From Burkholderia cepacia ATCC 25416 (GTDB taxonomy: Bacteria; Pseudomonadota; Gammaproteobacteria; Burkholderiales; Burkholderiaceae): DNA of 64,000 nt. Numbering within the stretch: position 1 is the first letter of the stretch; each line of letters begins with the position of its first letter. This document shows, in pieces, positions 34,782 to 43,859 of this stretch. Below the pieces are notes generated by a model. That model made no database searches. It was not told the DNA's origin and saw nothing but the letters and a program-made list of their open reading frames with translations. A program made the translations under genes and the position numbers. The stretch is from positions 1,178,001 to 1,242,000 of the forward strand of contig NZ_CP012982.1 in NCBI RefSeq assembly GCF_001411495.1, in the 5' to 3' direction.

Positions 34782-35363
34782 ATGCTGCCCCGACTCAAGA
34801 CCGCCGCCCTCGTCATCGCCCTCGCCGCCACGGCCGGGCTCGCCGCGTTCGCCGGCACCCGCGACGATGCGAGCATGCCGGCCTCGCAGGCCGGGACGGC
34901 GGCACCGGATTTCACGGGCATCGACCGCTGGCACAACAGCGCGCCGCTGACGCTCGGCCAGTTGCGCGGCAAGGTCGTGCTCGTCGATTTCTGGACGTAC
35001 TCGTGCATCAACTGCATTCATACGATTCCGTACGTGAAGGAATGGGACCGCAAGTATCGCGACCAGGGGCTCGTGGTGGTCGGCGTGCATACGCCCGAGT
35101 ATCCGTTCGAGCGCGACGCGGGCAACGTCGCCGATGCGATCAGGCGCTTCGGCATCCGGTACCCGGTCGCGCAGGACAACCGCTACGACACGTGGCGCGC
35201 GTACGGCAACCAGTACTGGCCCGCGCTCTACCTGATCGACGCGAGCGGAAAGGTCGTCTATACGCGCTATGGCGAAGGCGCGTACGACAAGACCGAGGCC
35301 GCGATTCGCGATGCGCTCGCGCAGGCGGGAGAAGGCACGAAGGGCGCGACGCGCACGCAATGA
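34782..35363 (+). CDS. Exported thioredoxin-like protein (TlpA/DipZ-type)
   Basis: 193 residues from ATG 34782, after AGGAGAACGCC. Signal peptide or anchor MLPRLKTAALVIALAATAGLAAFAG, then a thioredoxin fold with active site Cys75-Ile-Asn-Cys78 in DFWTYSCINCIHTIPY. The CINC motif and the Trp-Thr-Tyr lead-in are those of the periplasmic thioredoxin domain found at the end of DipZ-type proteins. Probably handles periplasmic disulfides. It is divergent from the OmpR-type regulator and convergent with the PaiB-like gene. Confidence 0.85.
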   Translation: MLPRLKTAALVIALAATAGLAAFAGTRDDASMPASQAGTAAPDFTGIDRWHNSAPLTLGQLRGKVVLVDFWTYSCINCIHTIPYVKEWDRKYRDQGLVVVGVHTPEYPFERDAGNVADAIRRFGIRYPVAQDNRYDTWRAYGNQYWPALYLIDASGKVVYTRYGEGAYDKTEAAIRDALAQAGEGTKGATRTQ

Positions 35364-35372
35364 CGGGCGCCG

Positions 35373-35401
35373 GTGCGCGGGCGTGGCACGCGCCCGCGCA
35401 C
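35373..35401. terminator. Bidirectional GC-rich hairpin
   Basis: A perfect 11-bp stem, GTGCGCGGGCG (35373-35383) and CGCCCGCGCAC (35391-35401), with a 7-nt loop, between convergent genes. Confidence 0.6.
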
Positions 35402-35445
35402 GCCGCCGGGGTCACGGCGTGCACGCCGCTTGCGCGTCACGCGCG

Positions 35446-36084
35446 TCACTCGCGTTTCGCGTCGGCCGCCGCGAGCATCGCCTCCCCGATCGCGAGGCTG
35501 CCCTCCGCGACCAGCGCTTCGCCCGCGCCGCGGATATCGGCTTCGTCCTTGTTCTGCCCGAGCTTGCGCTTGCCGACGAGCCGCGTGATCTCGATCTGCA
35601 GCCCGACGATCGACGCCAGCATCCTGTCGATGTAGTCCTTCGGCGCGTCGCCCATCTTCCACGGCACCGGCTGCGACGCCTCGTGCGTGCGCGTCAGCCG
35701 CGCGACCACGCCGCGCACGAACTTCTCGTCGTCGCGCACCGTGATGCGGCCGTGCGCGTGCACGACCACGTAGTTCCAGGTCGGCACCTGCCGGTGCGCC
35801 ACGTGCTTGCTCGGATACCAGGTCGGCGAGATGTAGGCGTCGCCCGCGCGGAAGATCGCGAGCACCTCGTCGCCGTTCGCGACGTCCTGCCAGACCGGAT
35901 TCGCGCGCGAGACGTGCGCGTGCAGCTCGCCGAGCCCGCCGTCGCCGGGCAGCAGTTCGAACGGAATGTGGTTCGCGTCGAGCCCGTTCCTGCCGTGCGT
36001 GATCAGGCTGCCGAACGGATGCTGCACGATCAGCTCGCGCATCGCGTCGGGGTCGGGCTCGTTGAATTCGGCGGGGACGTACAT
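35446..36084 (-). CDS. PaiB-like FMN-binding protein
   Basis: 212 residues from ATG 36084 (MYVPAEFNEPDP). Full-length PaiB family: the split-barrel flavin-binding core includes HPFGSLITHGRNGLDANHIPFEL, SRANPVWQ, YISPTWYPSKHVAHRQVPTWNY and the C-terminal IVGLQIEITRLVGKRKLGQN. Called FMN-binding negative transcriptional regulator in databases, though many members probably act as flavin oxidoreductases. It is divergent from a MocR-type regulator that likely controls it. The gap between the two starts holds paired CTGGT/ACCAG elements. Confidence 0.88.
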   Translation of the reverse strand: MYVPAEFNEPDPDAMRELIVQHPFGSLITHGRNGLDANHIPFELLPGDGGLGELHAHVSRANPVWQDVANGDEVLAIFRAGDAYISPTWYPSKHVAHRQVPTWNYVVVHAHGRITVRDDEKFVRGVVARLTRTHEASQPVPWKMGDAPKDYIDRMLASIVGLQIEITRLVGKRKLGQNKDEADIRGAGEALVAEGSLAIGEAMLAAADAKRE

Positions 36085-36157
36085 GTCGGCTCCACGGTCA
36101 TGCGGGGTTGGAAACGGCGCGGGCGCGAGCCCGTCACCCGCCGATTGTGACTTCAAA

Positions 36158-36203
36158 CTGGTTTATGCTGTAGAGCCGGTTTGGAACAATTTCAGCAGAC
36201 CAG
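36158..36203. promoter_or_regulatory. Candidate MocR-type operator between divergent genes
   Basis: Direct repeats CTGGTTT (36158-36164) and CCGGTTT (36176-36182), 18 bp start to start, plus an inverted partner AGACCAG (36197-36203). MocR/PdxR proteins typically bind direct repeats at their own divergent promoters. The cluster ends 4 bp before the MocR ATG at 36208. Confidence 0.5.
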
Positions 36204-36207
36204 AATC

Positions 36208-37743
36208 ATGGCAAGAACGACCCGGATCGTCGAAATCCCGTCGCTCGGCGCGCTCGACCGCGCGGCCGGCGACCTGAGCCGCCAGCTCGCGCAGGCGCTG
36301 CGCGAAGCCGTGCGTCGCGGCGACGTCCGGCCGGGCGACGCGCTCCCGTCCACGCGGCTGCTCGCCACGTCGCTGCAGGTTGCCCGCGGCACCGTCGTCG
36401 ATGCGTATGCGCAGCTCATCGCCGAAGGCTTTCTCGAATCGCGCGGCGGCGCGGGCACGCGGGTCGCGAACGCGCTCGCGGAACCGCCGCCCGGCCCCGA
36501 ACCCGCGCCGCCCGCGCCACGACGGCGCGCGGCCCACGCCGGGCTGCCCGAGCCGGCCGCCGCCTTCGCGCGGATCGCCCGCGAATTCCGCCCGCTGCCG
36601 GCGATGCCGTTCGCGATCTCGGTACCGATCGGCCTCACCGCGCCCGACGACATCTGGCGCCGGCTCGGCAACCGCCTGCGCGCGCGCGGCGCCGGCGCGC
36701 CGTCCGGCTATGCCGATCCGCAAGGCGCGCTGCCGCTGCGCGAAGCGATCGCCGACTACGTGCGCCGTTCGCGCTCGGTGCGCTGCGAGGCCGGCCAGGT
36801 CGTGATCACGAGCGGCACGCAGCAGGGGCTGCACCTCGCGAGCCAGCTGCTGCTCGGCGCGGGCGACCGGGCCTGGGTCGAGAACCCGGCCTATCGCGGC
36901 ATCACCGCGCTGCTCGAGAGCACCGGGCGACACGACGCAATGGTGCGCGTGCCGGTCGACGCCGACGGCCTCGACGTCGACGCCGGCATCCGCCTCGCGC
37001 CCGATGCGCGCGCCGCATTCGTCACGCCGTCGCACCAGTATCCGCTCGGCATGCCGCTCAGCATGGCGCGGCGCAATGCGCTGCTCGCGTGGGCGCGTGC
37101 ACGCCACGCGTGGGTGGTCGAGGACGACTACGACAGCGAGCTGCGCTACGAAGGTTATCCGTTCCCGTCGCTGCAGGGTCTCGACCCCGATCGCGTGATC
37201 TACCTCGGCACGTTCAGCAAGATCCTGTTTCCGTCGCTGCGGCTCGGCTACGTGATCGCCCCCCACGATCTCGTGCCCGCGTTCTGCGGCGCGCGCGCAC
37301 TGATGGATCGCCATGTGCCGACCGCCGACCAGCACGTGCTGGCCGCGTTCATCGCGGAAGGCCATCTCGACCGCCACATCCGCCGCGTGCGCGGCGTGTA
37401 TGCGGAGCAGCGCGCGCTGCTGATCGACACGCTCGGTGCGCGGCTGCCGCGCGAACGCGCGTGGGTGCAGCCGGGCGATCAGGGGATGCACGTCGTGCTG
37501 TGGCTCGCGGACGGCATCGACGATCTCGACGTGGTCGAGCGCGCCGCGCAAGCCGGCGTCGCGGTGCGCGCGGTATCGCCGATGTTCGCGCCGGGCACGG
37601 CCCGCCCGGGGCTCGTGCTGGGCTTCGGCGGGTTCGGCCGCGCGCAGATGGAAGCGGCCGCGCAGCGGCTCGCGGACGTCGTATCGTCAGCGGAATCGCG
37701 GCGGCGGGTGCCGCAAAAGGTTGTCGACGGGCAACAAACGTAA
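36208..37743 (+). CDS. MocR/PdxR-family regulator (GntR helix-turn-helix + aminotransferase domain)
   Basis: 511 residues from ATG 36208; an in-frame TTG at 36181 lies within the likely operator and is not preferred. N-terminal GntR winged helix at about 20-80 (LSRQLAQALREAVRRGDVRPGDALPSTRLLATSLQVARGTVVDAY, read here in two pieces), a Pro/Ala-rich linker to about 115, then a fold-type I aminotransferase domain. The PLP lysine is Lys338 in GTFSKILFPSLRLGY, and ENPAYRG, SHQYPLG and EDDYDSE mark the cofactor pocket. Such proteins sense PLP or an amino-compound adduct. It is divergent from the PaiB-like gene. Confidence 0.9.
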   Translation: MARTTRIVEIPSLGALDRAAGDLSRQLAQALREAVRRGDVRPGDALPSTRLLATSLQVARGTVVDAYAQLIAEGFLESRGGAGTRVANALAEPPPGPEPAPPAPRRRAAHAGLPEPAAAFARIAREFRPLPAMPFAISVPIGLTAPDDIWRRLGNRLRARGAGAPSGYADPQGALPLREAIADYVRRSRSVRCEAGQVVITSGTQQGLHLASQLLLGAGDRAWVENPAYRGITALLESTGRHDAMVRVPVDADGLDVDAGIRLAPDARAAFVTPSHQYPLGMPLSMARRNALLAWARARHAWVVEDDYDSELRYEGYPFPSLQGLDPDRVIYLGTFSKILFPSLRLGYVIAPHDLVPAFCGARALMDRHVPTADQHVLAAFIAEGHLDRHIRRVRGVYAEQRALLIDTLGARLPRERAWVQPGDQGMHVVLWLADGIDDLDVVERAAQAGVAVRAVSPMFAPGTARPGLVLGFGGFGRAQMEAAAQRLADVVSSAESRRRVPQKVVDGQQT

Positions 37744-37840
37744 TCGTCTGTAAATCCTGCAAGCAAACGGCCGTTTTAGCGGGCGTCGCCCGTGGGTCGT
37801 TTGCTAGGATCGCGCCTCCTCCATCCGCGCTCCTGCCGCC

Positions 37841-40072
37841 TTGAACCGCTTCGTGCCGCTTCTTCGAGACGCGTGGCTCCGTTGCCGCGCCCGCGTCGCA
37901 CCGCTGGCCGCCGCCAGCCGCGCGCGCATCCGTGCGCTGTGCGCCGGCGCATGGCATCGCCTGCGCCATCCGACGCGCCGCGGCGTCGCGCTGACGCTCG
38001 CCGCGATCCCGCTGGTCGGCCTGCTGGTGCTGCTCGCGTTCGTGCCGTTCACGCCGAGCATCGGCGACATCCGCAAGGCCCGCATCGACCGCCCCGCGCG
38101 CGTGCTGTCGGCCGACGGCCAGGTCATCGCCGAATTCCGGCCCGTCAACCGCGAATGGGTGCCGCTCAAGCAGATCTCGCCGCACATGGTCAACGCGCTG
38201 ATCGCGACCGAGGACCACCGCTTCTACGCGCATCACGGCATCGACTGGCGCCGCACGCTCGCGGCCGGGCTGCATACGTTCTCGGGCAGCCGCCAGGGCG
38301 GCTCGACGATCACGCAGCAACTCGCGCGCAACCTGTACCCGGACGAAGTCGGCCGCGCACCGACGCTCACGCGCAAGGTGAAGGAGCTGATCACCGCGTT
38401 CAAGATCGAGACGGTGTACAGCAAGGACGAGATTCTCGAGACCTACCTGAACACCGTGCCGTTCCTGTACAACGCGTACGGCGTCGAGATGGCCGCGCGT
38501 ACCTACTTCGGCAAATCGGCCGACCAGCTCGACATCGTCGAAAGCGCGACGCTCGTCGGGATGCTGAAGGGCAACAGCTACTACAACCCGGTGCTGAATC
38601 CGGAACGCGCGGTCCAGCGCCGCAACATCGTGCTCGCGCGGATGGCGGCGATGGGCATGCTGTCGCCACGGCAGCTCGCGCAATTGCAGCGCCGGCCGCT
38701 GCGCGTCGACTTCGAGCCGCAAACCGCTCAGCCGGGCCCGGCTCCGCACTTCGCGGTGCAGCTGCGCAAGTGGCTGATCGCCTGGGCCGACCGCAACAAC
38801 TACGACCTCTACTCGGACGGCCTCGTCGTGCGCACGACGCTCGATGCGCAACTGCAGGACATGGCGACGCAAGCGCTGACGCAGCAAACCGATCGCCTGC
38901 AGGCAGTCGCCGACAGCGCATGGCGCGGCCCGTCCGGCTGCGGGCTGCGCAACGACCTGTTCCGAGGCTTCATCCGGCAGACGCCCGACTATCGCGACGC
39001 GCGCGCCGCTGGGCTCGCCGATGTCGCCGCGCTGAAGCAGCTCGGCGCGAATCGCGCGTTCATGCATGCGTTGTGCGAACGCAAGACGCAGGTGCAGGCC
39101 GGCTTCGTCGCGATCGACCCGCGCAACGGCGCGATTCGCGCATGGGTCGGCAGCCCCGACTTCGGCAGCGAGCCGTTCGATCACGTGGTGCAGGCGCGGC
39201 GCCAGCCGGGTTCGACGTTCAAGCCGTTCGTCTATGGCGCCGCGTTCGCGGACGGCATGCGGCCGGGCGACACGTTCGTCGATCGCCCCGTCGCGATCCC
39301 GATCGGCACGCACGCGGTGTGGCGTCCGACCGACGCCGAGCCGCCGACCGACGCACCGATGACGCTGCGCGACGCGCTCGCGCTGTCGCGCAACCGCATC
39401 ACCGCGCAGGTGATGCAGCGCGAAGGCGCGGCCAGGGTCGCGCAGCTCGCGCGCGCGATGGGCGTGCGCGAAAGCCCGCTCGACGCGGTACCGTCGCTCG
39501 CGCTCGGCACGAGCCCCGTCACGCTGAAGGAAATGGTGTCCGCCTACGGGACGATCGCGAATCGCGGCGTATACGTCGCGCCGCAGATGATCACGCGCAT
39601 CGAGGATCGCGACGGCAAGGTGCTCGCCGCGTTCAACAGCGCACCGCCCGAACGCGCGTTGCCGGTGGCCGCCGCGCAGACGCTGGTCGACGTGATGCGC
39701 GGCGTCGTCGATTACGGGACCGGCGAGGACATCCGTTCGCGCTACGGGATCCGCGTCGACGTCGCCGGCAAGACCGGCACGACGCAGGACAACACGGACG
39801 GCTGGTTCATCCTGATGCATCCGCAACTGGTGGCCGGCGCGTGGGTCGGCTTCGACGACGGCAACGTGACGCTGCGCAGCGACTACTGGGGCGCGGGCGC
39901 GCACAGCGCGTTGCCGATCGTCGGGGCGTTCTACGATGCGGCACTGCGTACGCGCGCGATCGATCCGCGTGCGCAGTTCTCGCCCGACTTCCGGCCGCGC
40001 AGCGCACCGGCGCCGGCGCCGAAACGGCGTCCGCACCCCGGCCTGTTCGACTGGCTGAGGTTCTTCCGCTGA
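37841..40072 (+). CDS. Class A penicillin-binding protein (bifunctional PBP1-type)
   Basis: 743 residues from a TTG start at 37841, the only reasonable start before the N-terminal sequence. Cytoplasmic Arg-rich N-terminus, membrane helix at 50-70, then a GT51 glycosyltransferase domain with catalytic Glu124 in ATEDHRFYAHHG and GGSTITQQLARNLY. The transpeptidase domain has SxxK Ser458-Thr-Phe-Lys461, SxN Ser516-Arg-Asn518 and KTG at Lys644. All catalytic residues are intact, so it should polymerise and crosslink peptidoglycan. It is shorter than typical PBP1A and lacks an obvious extra domain. Stand-alone gene; a secondary PBP rather than the housekeeping enzyme is likely but unproven. Confidence 0.9.
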   Translation: MNRFVPLLRDAWLRCRARVAPLAAASRARIRALCAGAWHRLRHPTRRGVALTLAAIPLVGLLVLLAFVPFTPSIGDIRKARIDRPARVLSADGQVIAEFRPVNREWVPLKQISPHMVNALIATEDHRFYAHHGIDWRRTLAAGLHTFSGSRQGGSTITQQLARNLYPDEVGRAPTLTRKVKELITAFKIETVYSKDEILETYLNTVPFLYNAYGVEMAARTYFGKSADQLDIVESATLVGMLKGNSYYNPVLNPERAVQRRNIVLARMAAMGMLSPRQLAQLQRRPLRVDFEPQTAQPGPAPHFAVQLRKWLIAWADRNNYDLYSDGLVVRTTLDAQLQDMATQALTQQTDRLQAVADSAWRGPSGCGLRNDLFRGFIRQTPDYRDARAAGLADVAALKQLGANRAFMHALCERKTQVQAGFVAIDPRNGAIRAWVGSPDFGSEPFDHVVQARRQPGSTFKPFVYGAAFADGMRPGDTFVDRPVAIPIGTHAVWRPTDAEPPTDAPMTLRDALALSRNRITAQVMQREGAARVAQLARAMGVRESPLDAVPSLALGTSPVTLKEMVSAYGTIANRGVYVAPQMITRIEDRDGKVLAAFNSAPPERALPVAAAQTLVDVMRGVVDYGTGEDIRSRYGIRVDVAGKTGTTQDNTDGWFILMHPQLVAGAWVGFDDGNVTLRSDYWGAGAHSALPIVGAFYDAALRTRAIDPRAQFSPDFRPRSAPAPAPKRRPHPGLFDWLRFFR

Positions 40073-40074
40073 TC

Positions 40075-40094
40075 GTCGTGCCGGCACGCACGAC
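40075..40094. terminator. Bidirectional hairpin between convergent genes
   Basis: GTCGTGC (40075-40081) and GCACGAC (40088-40094), a perfect 7-bp stem with a 6-nt loop, in the 33-bp gap after the PBP stop. Confidence 0.5.
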
Positions 40095-40105
40095 AGCGGC
40101 CCCGG

Positions 40106-42022
40106 CTACCGCCGCGTCGTCGTCGCGTGCCCGTCCGCGTACAGCCATACGGGTACGCCGTCGTCGCGCAACGCGGCGACCGGTTCGCCCATGCTCCAGT
40201 TCTGCGCGACCTCGGCACGACGGACGTACCACGGCATCAACGTCGTGTGCCCGGCGGCGGCGTCGGGATCGTCGTCGAACAGCGCATCGTCGCCGATCCG
40301 CGTGTAACGCGCCGGATGCAGCACGGTGCCGTCCGCGCGAAACACCGTCGCCCGCACGTCGTCACCGCTCTCGTCCTGCACGCAGGCCAGCCAGCCGTGA
40401 TCGGCGCCCCAGAACAGGCCGGCCATGTCGTCGTAGCGCCCCTGCACGACCGTCGCGCCCGTCTCGAGATCGCAGATCGCAAACTTCACCGGCTCGCCCG
40501 GCAGCACGCCGATCGCGTAACGCGTGAACAGTTCGCCCGGCACGGCTTCGTCATCGGGCAACCACGGCAGCGCCCCCATGTTGACGAAATCGAACGGCGT
40601 CAGCACGTGGCCCTGCCCGTCGACGATCGCGCAACGCCCGTCGTCGCGCCGCACGATATGGCGGATCGCGCCAAGCTCGGACAGCATGTCCGTCCGTTCG
40701 TCGTCGGTCAGCGTGGCGATTTCCGCGTAAAGCGGCTCGACGACGACCCGGCCTTTCGCATCGACCAGGCCGACATGGCCGTTGCGCCGCGCGAGGAAGG
40801 CACCGCATTCGGACGACCATTCGAGTGCGGCCCACTCGGGCGGCGCGCGCCATTGCCCGTCGCGCCCGATCAGCCCCCACTGCTCGCCTTCGGATACCGC
40901 CGCGACGGCGCCGTTCACGAATTCATGTGCATCGTCGAAGCGCGGCGGAATCACCCACGCACCGTGCGTGTCGACGAAGCCCCAGCGGCCGTCCAGGCTC
41001 GCGGACGCAACCCCGCCGGTGAATTCGCCGAAATCGTCGAGCGACGGTTCGAGCACCCACGTGCCGTCCGTGCCCACGAGCCCGAACCGCTCGCCGACGC
41101 GCACGCACGCGACGTCGCCGCTGAAATCCCACACGGCGTCGAACGCCGGTTCGCGCACGATCCGCATCTCGTCGCCACCACCGTCGCCATCACCATCGGC
41201 AAACAGCAGGCCGACCTTCCCGTCGCGCGCGGCCCACAGCAACCGGCGATCGCGCGCGCCGCTCGTCCACAGGTTCGTCCACTCGGGCGGCACGATCACG
41301 CGCCACGCGTCGTCGACTTCCCGCCGCACGCCCCACAGGCCGTTGCGCGCGCGAAAGCTGAACGTGCCGTAGCCGAGCCAGTTGCCGTGCACTTCGCCGG
41401 CGTCGAACATCTCGGCAAACGCCACGCCGCGCGGCGGCTCCTGTCGCTGGAAATAGTGATGCGACACGCCGCCGAACCCGAAGCCCCACGCCCAGTCGCG
41501 CCAGTCGGCGGGCGTATCGATCTCGAGCACGTCGCGCACGCCGCGCACGTCGCGGAAATCCATGCAGTTCGCGACCCGCCACCACAGGCGCGTGCAGTTG
41601 TCGCGCTCCTCGCGGATGTATTCGTCCGGATCGCCGCCGTCGAGCCACGACAGTTCGTCGAGATTCGCGGACAGCCGCGGGGCGCCATGCGCATCGCCGA
41701 ACGCATCGATCGACTCGCCGAGGTGACGCACGAGCGCATCGAACTGGCGCGCGAGCGCCGGATCGTCGCCGGGCAGCGGATACGCGACGACGAACGACGC
41801 GAGCCGGCTGAGTCGCGCATGCGCCGCGCGTGCATCGCTGGCGAGGTTCGGCGTGCCGGCGTCGCCGAACACGCGCTGATCCGTTATCGCGTCGCCCGCA
41901 CCGCCGTCGGCCAGCAGCACGCGCCACAGCAGCGGAAAGTGATTGTTGGATTCCGCGAACTCGATCGTTCGCGCGTCGTCGCCGTCACCGGCCTGGAGAT
42001 AGAGCCATGCTCGATTGCCCAT
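40106..42022 (-). CDS. WG-repeat-containing protein
   Basis: 638 residues, no signal peptide or membrane helix. It has multiple WG-type repeats: NGLWGVRREVDD, RFGLVGTDGTWVLEP, RWGFVDTHGAWVIPPRFDDAHEF, QWGLIGRDGQWRAPP, HVGLVDAKGRVVVEP and similar, each a short beta-hairpin with Gly-Leu-Val/Ile-Asp-x-x-Gly. An acidic tract (DGDGDGGGDE) sits mid-protein. The first 200 residues have no recognisable domain. WG-repeat proteins are poorly understood; some are linked to contact-dependent systems, but I see no toxin or secretion gene here. It follows a small exported protein gene by 57 bp in the same direction. Confidence 0.8.
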   Translation of the reverse strand: MGNRAWLYLQAGDGDDARTIEFAESNNHFPLLWRVLLADGGAGDAITDQRVFGDAGTPNLASDARAAHARLSRLASFVVAYPLPGDDPALARQFDALVRHLGESIDAFGDAHGAPRLSANLDELSWLDGGDPDEYIREERDNCTRLWWRVANCMDFRDVRGVRDVLEIDTPADWRDWAWGFGFGGVSHHYFQRQEPPRGVAFAEMFDAGEVHGNWLGYGTFSFRARNGLWGVRREVDDAWRVIVPPEWTNLWTSGARDRRLLWAARDGKVGLLFADGDGDGGGDEMRIVREPAFDAVWDFSGDVACVRVGERFGLVGTDGTWVLEPSLDDFGEFTGGVASASLDGRWGFVDTHGAWVIPPRFDDAHEFVNGAVAAVSEGEQWGLIGRDGQWRAPPEWAALEWSSECGAFLARRNGHVGLVDAKGRVVVEPLYAEIATLTDDERTDMLSELGAIRHIVRRDDGRCAIVDGQGHVLTPFDFVNMGALPWLPDDEAVPGELFTRYAIGVLPGEPVKFAICDLETGATVVQGRYDDMAGLFWGADHGWLACVQDESGDDVRATVFRADGTVLHPARYTRIGDDALFDDDPDAAAGHTTLMPWYVRRAEVAQNWSMGEPVAALRDDGVPVWLYADGHATTTRR

Positions 42023-42079
42023 CGGAAAGGTCGCCCTCGTCGTGTCGTCGTGTATCGCGGTACGTCGGCTCGCACGCCG

Positions 42080-42532
42080 TCAGCGTGCCGCGGCCGGCGG
42101 CGAATCGCCGCGGCGCGCGACCCGATACAGCTCGGTGCCGTCGACCTGGAAACCCTGCACCGTGCGCAGCAGGACGCCCGTGGTCGAATGCTTCGTGGTG
42201 AAGCTGTTGCCCGTGATCGACGTGACCTGATACGGCGAGCCAATCGGCATCTTGATCAGCTCGCCGCCCGGCACCTCGAGCACACAGGCGCCCGGCGGCG
42301 CCTTGTCAGGGCCGTCGGTTTCCAGCTCGGCCTCTTGCGTCGGTGCCGTTTCGACACTCCATTGACCGGCGTCGCGCCCGCGCAGCACGATCTTGCCGCC
42401 CACTTTCTCGACGCGCAGCGTCGCCGGTTTGCCGGCGGCCGGCGCGTAATCGCCGAGCAGCCCGTCGCAGGCACTGCCGGCTTGCGCGGACATCGAGACG
42501 AACAACATCAGACAGAAAACAGGAATACGCAC
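42080..42532 (-). CDS. Small exported protein upstream of the WG-repeat gene
   Basis: 150 residues from GTG 42532, chosen because GAGAGG sits 6 bp upstream and it gives the signal peptide VRIPVFCLMLFVSMSAQA. The mature part begins GSACDGLLGDYAPAAGKPATLRVEKVGGKIVLRG, a lipocalin-like or START-like small beta pattern that I cannot assign to a family. It may share a transcript with the WG-repeat gene. Function unknown. Confidence 0.7.
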   Translation of the reverse strand: MRIPVFCLMLFVSMSAQAGSACDGLLGDYAPAAGKPATLRVEKVGGKIVLRGRDAGQWSVETAPTQEAELETDGPDKAPPGACVLEVPGGELIKMPIGSPYQVTSITGNSFTTKHSTTGVLLRTVQGFQVDGTELYRVARRGDSPPAAAR

Positions 42533-42712
42533 GGCGGGCCTCTCAGGATTCGAATTGTTGTCGGAATGCCGGCGCGGACGCGCACGGCGGCAGCGGCACG
42601 ACCGGGTGCCGCCGGACGCCAATATAGCGAACGCAACCGACGTGCGCCAGCCCGCAAGGCTGCATTTCCACCTGAACGAAGTACCGGCCGGCCGATGTGG
42701 CAGGCAATGCGC

Positions 42713-43813
42713 TCAACCGGCTGCGAGCGTCGCGGCCAGCGTGTCGAACTCCGGCGCCCACGCCGCGCGCCACGCGGCCTTCGTCGCATCGTCGACCCAC
42801 GCGCCGTCGATCCCGTTCAGCATGAATTGCTTGAGATCGGCGACCGTAAAGCCGAAATGGCTGAACATCAGCTCCCACGCCTCCGACGGGTTGACCTTGT
42901 GCAGCGTCGGATCGTCGGTGTTCGGATGGATCTTCAGCCCGAGGCCCGGCATCTTGCGCATCGGATGCCGTTCCGCCCATTGCTCCGGCGGCAGCGTGCG
43001 CAGGTAGTACGAATTCGTCGGCACGACGGTGAAGACGATCCCGCGTTCCGCGTAGCGCGCGCAAAGCTCGGGGTTGTCGACGATCGTATAGCCGTGATCG
43101 ACGCGATCGACCTGCAGCAGATCCACGGCCGTCTCGACGTTGCGCCACGGCATCCCGAACTCGCCCGCATGCGCGGTCGTGCGGAAACCGGCCGCGCGCG
43201 CATTGCGGTAAGCCTTCCAGAACAGCTCCGGCGGCCGGTCGTTCTCGCGATAGTCGATCCCGAGCCCCGCCACTTCGTCCGCGCGATGCGCCTTCATCCA
43301 TTCGACGATCGCCACGGCCTCGTCCGGATCCTGCTCGCGGTCGATGCTCGGGATCAGGCGCGCGCCGATTCCGAAGTCGCGCGCGGCGTCGCGGATCGCC
43401 GTCACGATCGCGGCCTGCGCGTCCGCATACGCGATCCCCGACACCCGTACCGTGCCCGTCGGATTCCAGAAATATTCCGCATGCCGCACGTTGTGCGCGG
43501 CCGCATCCTCCAGATACTCATAAGCGATGCGCCGCAGGTCGTCGGGCCGCGTGAGCAGATACTGGTCGAGCGCGCGCAGCACGTGCAGCACGCCGACCGG
43601 CTTCTCGCCGCGCGCATAGAACGCGTCGATCTCCGCACGCTCGATCGGCGCGCCGCTGCGTTCCGCGAGCGCGACGAACGTGTCGTGCCGCACCGCGCCG
43701 AGCAGATGGCAATGCAGCTCGACCTTCGGCAGCGCGTGGAAGAAGGCCCGATGGGCCGGCGTGATCTCGATGCCCGTGCGCGCGGCCGGGACGTTACCTG
43801 GTGTTGCCTTCAT
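42713..43813 (-). CDS. Adenosine/adenine deaminase family protein
   Basis: 366 residues, zinc-dependent amidohydrolase. Catalytic set intact: His34 and His36 in VELHCHLLGA, His215 and Glu218 in TAHAGEFG, His240 in VDHGYT and Asp300/301 in HPNTDDP. The N-terminal motif departs from classic adenosine deaminase (LHCHLLG for LHVHLDG), so adenine, a modified adenine or another aminopurine could be the substrate. It lies 46 bp after an AzgA-type purine permease in the same direction, and a nucleoside hydrolase is close by. This supports a role in purine salvage or catabolism, converting the imported base in the cytoplasm. Confidence 0.88.
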   Translation of the reverse strand: MKATPGNVPAARTGIEITPAHRAFFHALPKVELHCHLLGAVRHDTFVALAERSGAPIERAEIDAFYARGEKPVGVLHVLRALDQYLLTRPDDLRRIAYEYLEDAAAHNVRHAEYFWNPTGTVRVSGIAYADAQAAIVTAIRDAARDFGIGARLIPSIDREQDPDEAVAIVEWMKAHRADEVAGLGIDYRENDRPPELFWKAYRNARAAGFRTTAHAGEFGMPWRNVETAVDLLQVDRVDHGYTIVDNPELCARYAERGIVFTVVPTNSYYLRTLPPEQWAERHPMRKMPGLGLKIHPNTDDPTLHKVNPSEAWELMFSHFGFTVADLKQFMLNGIDGAWVDDATKAAWRAAWAPEFDTLAATLAAG

Positions 43814-43859
43814 TGCAGTCTCGTTTTGGGTAGTGCCGATACGTCGCGAAAGCCGTCTC

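Noticed and set aside
36181..36207. TTG start extending the MocR-like protein by 9 residues
   Set aside because: It lies within the repeat cluster likely to be the operator; ATG 36208 starts the conserved sequence.
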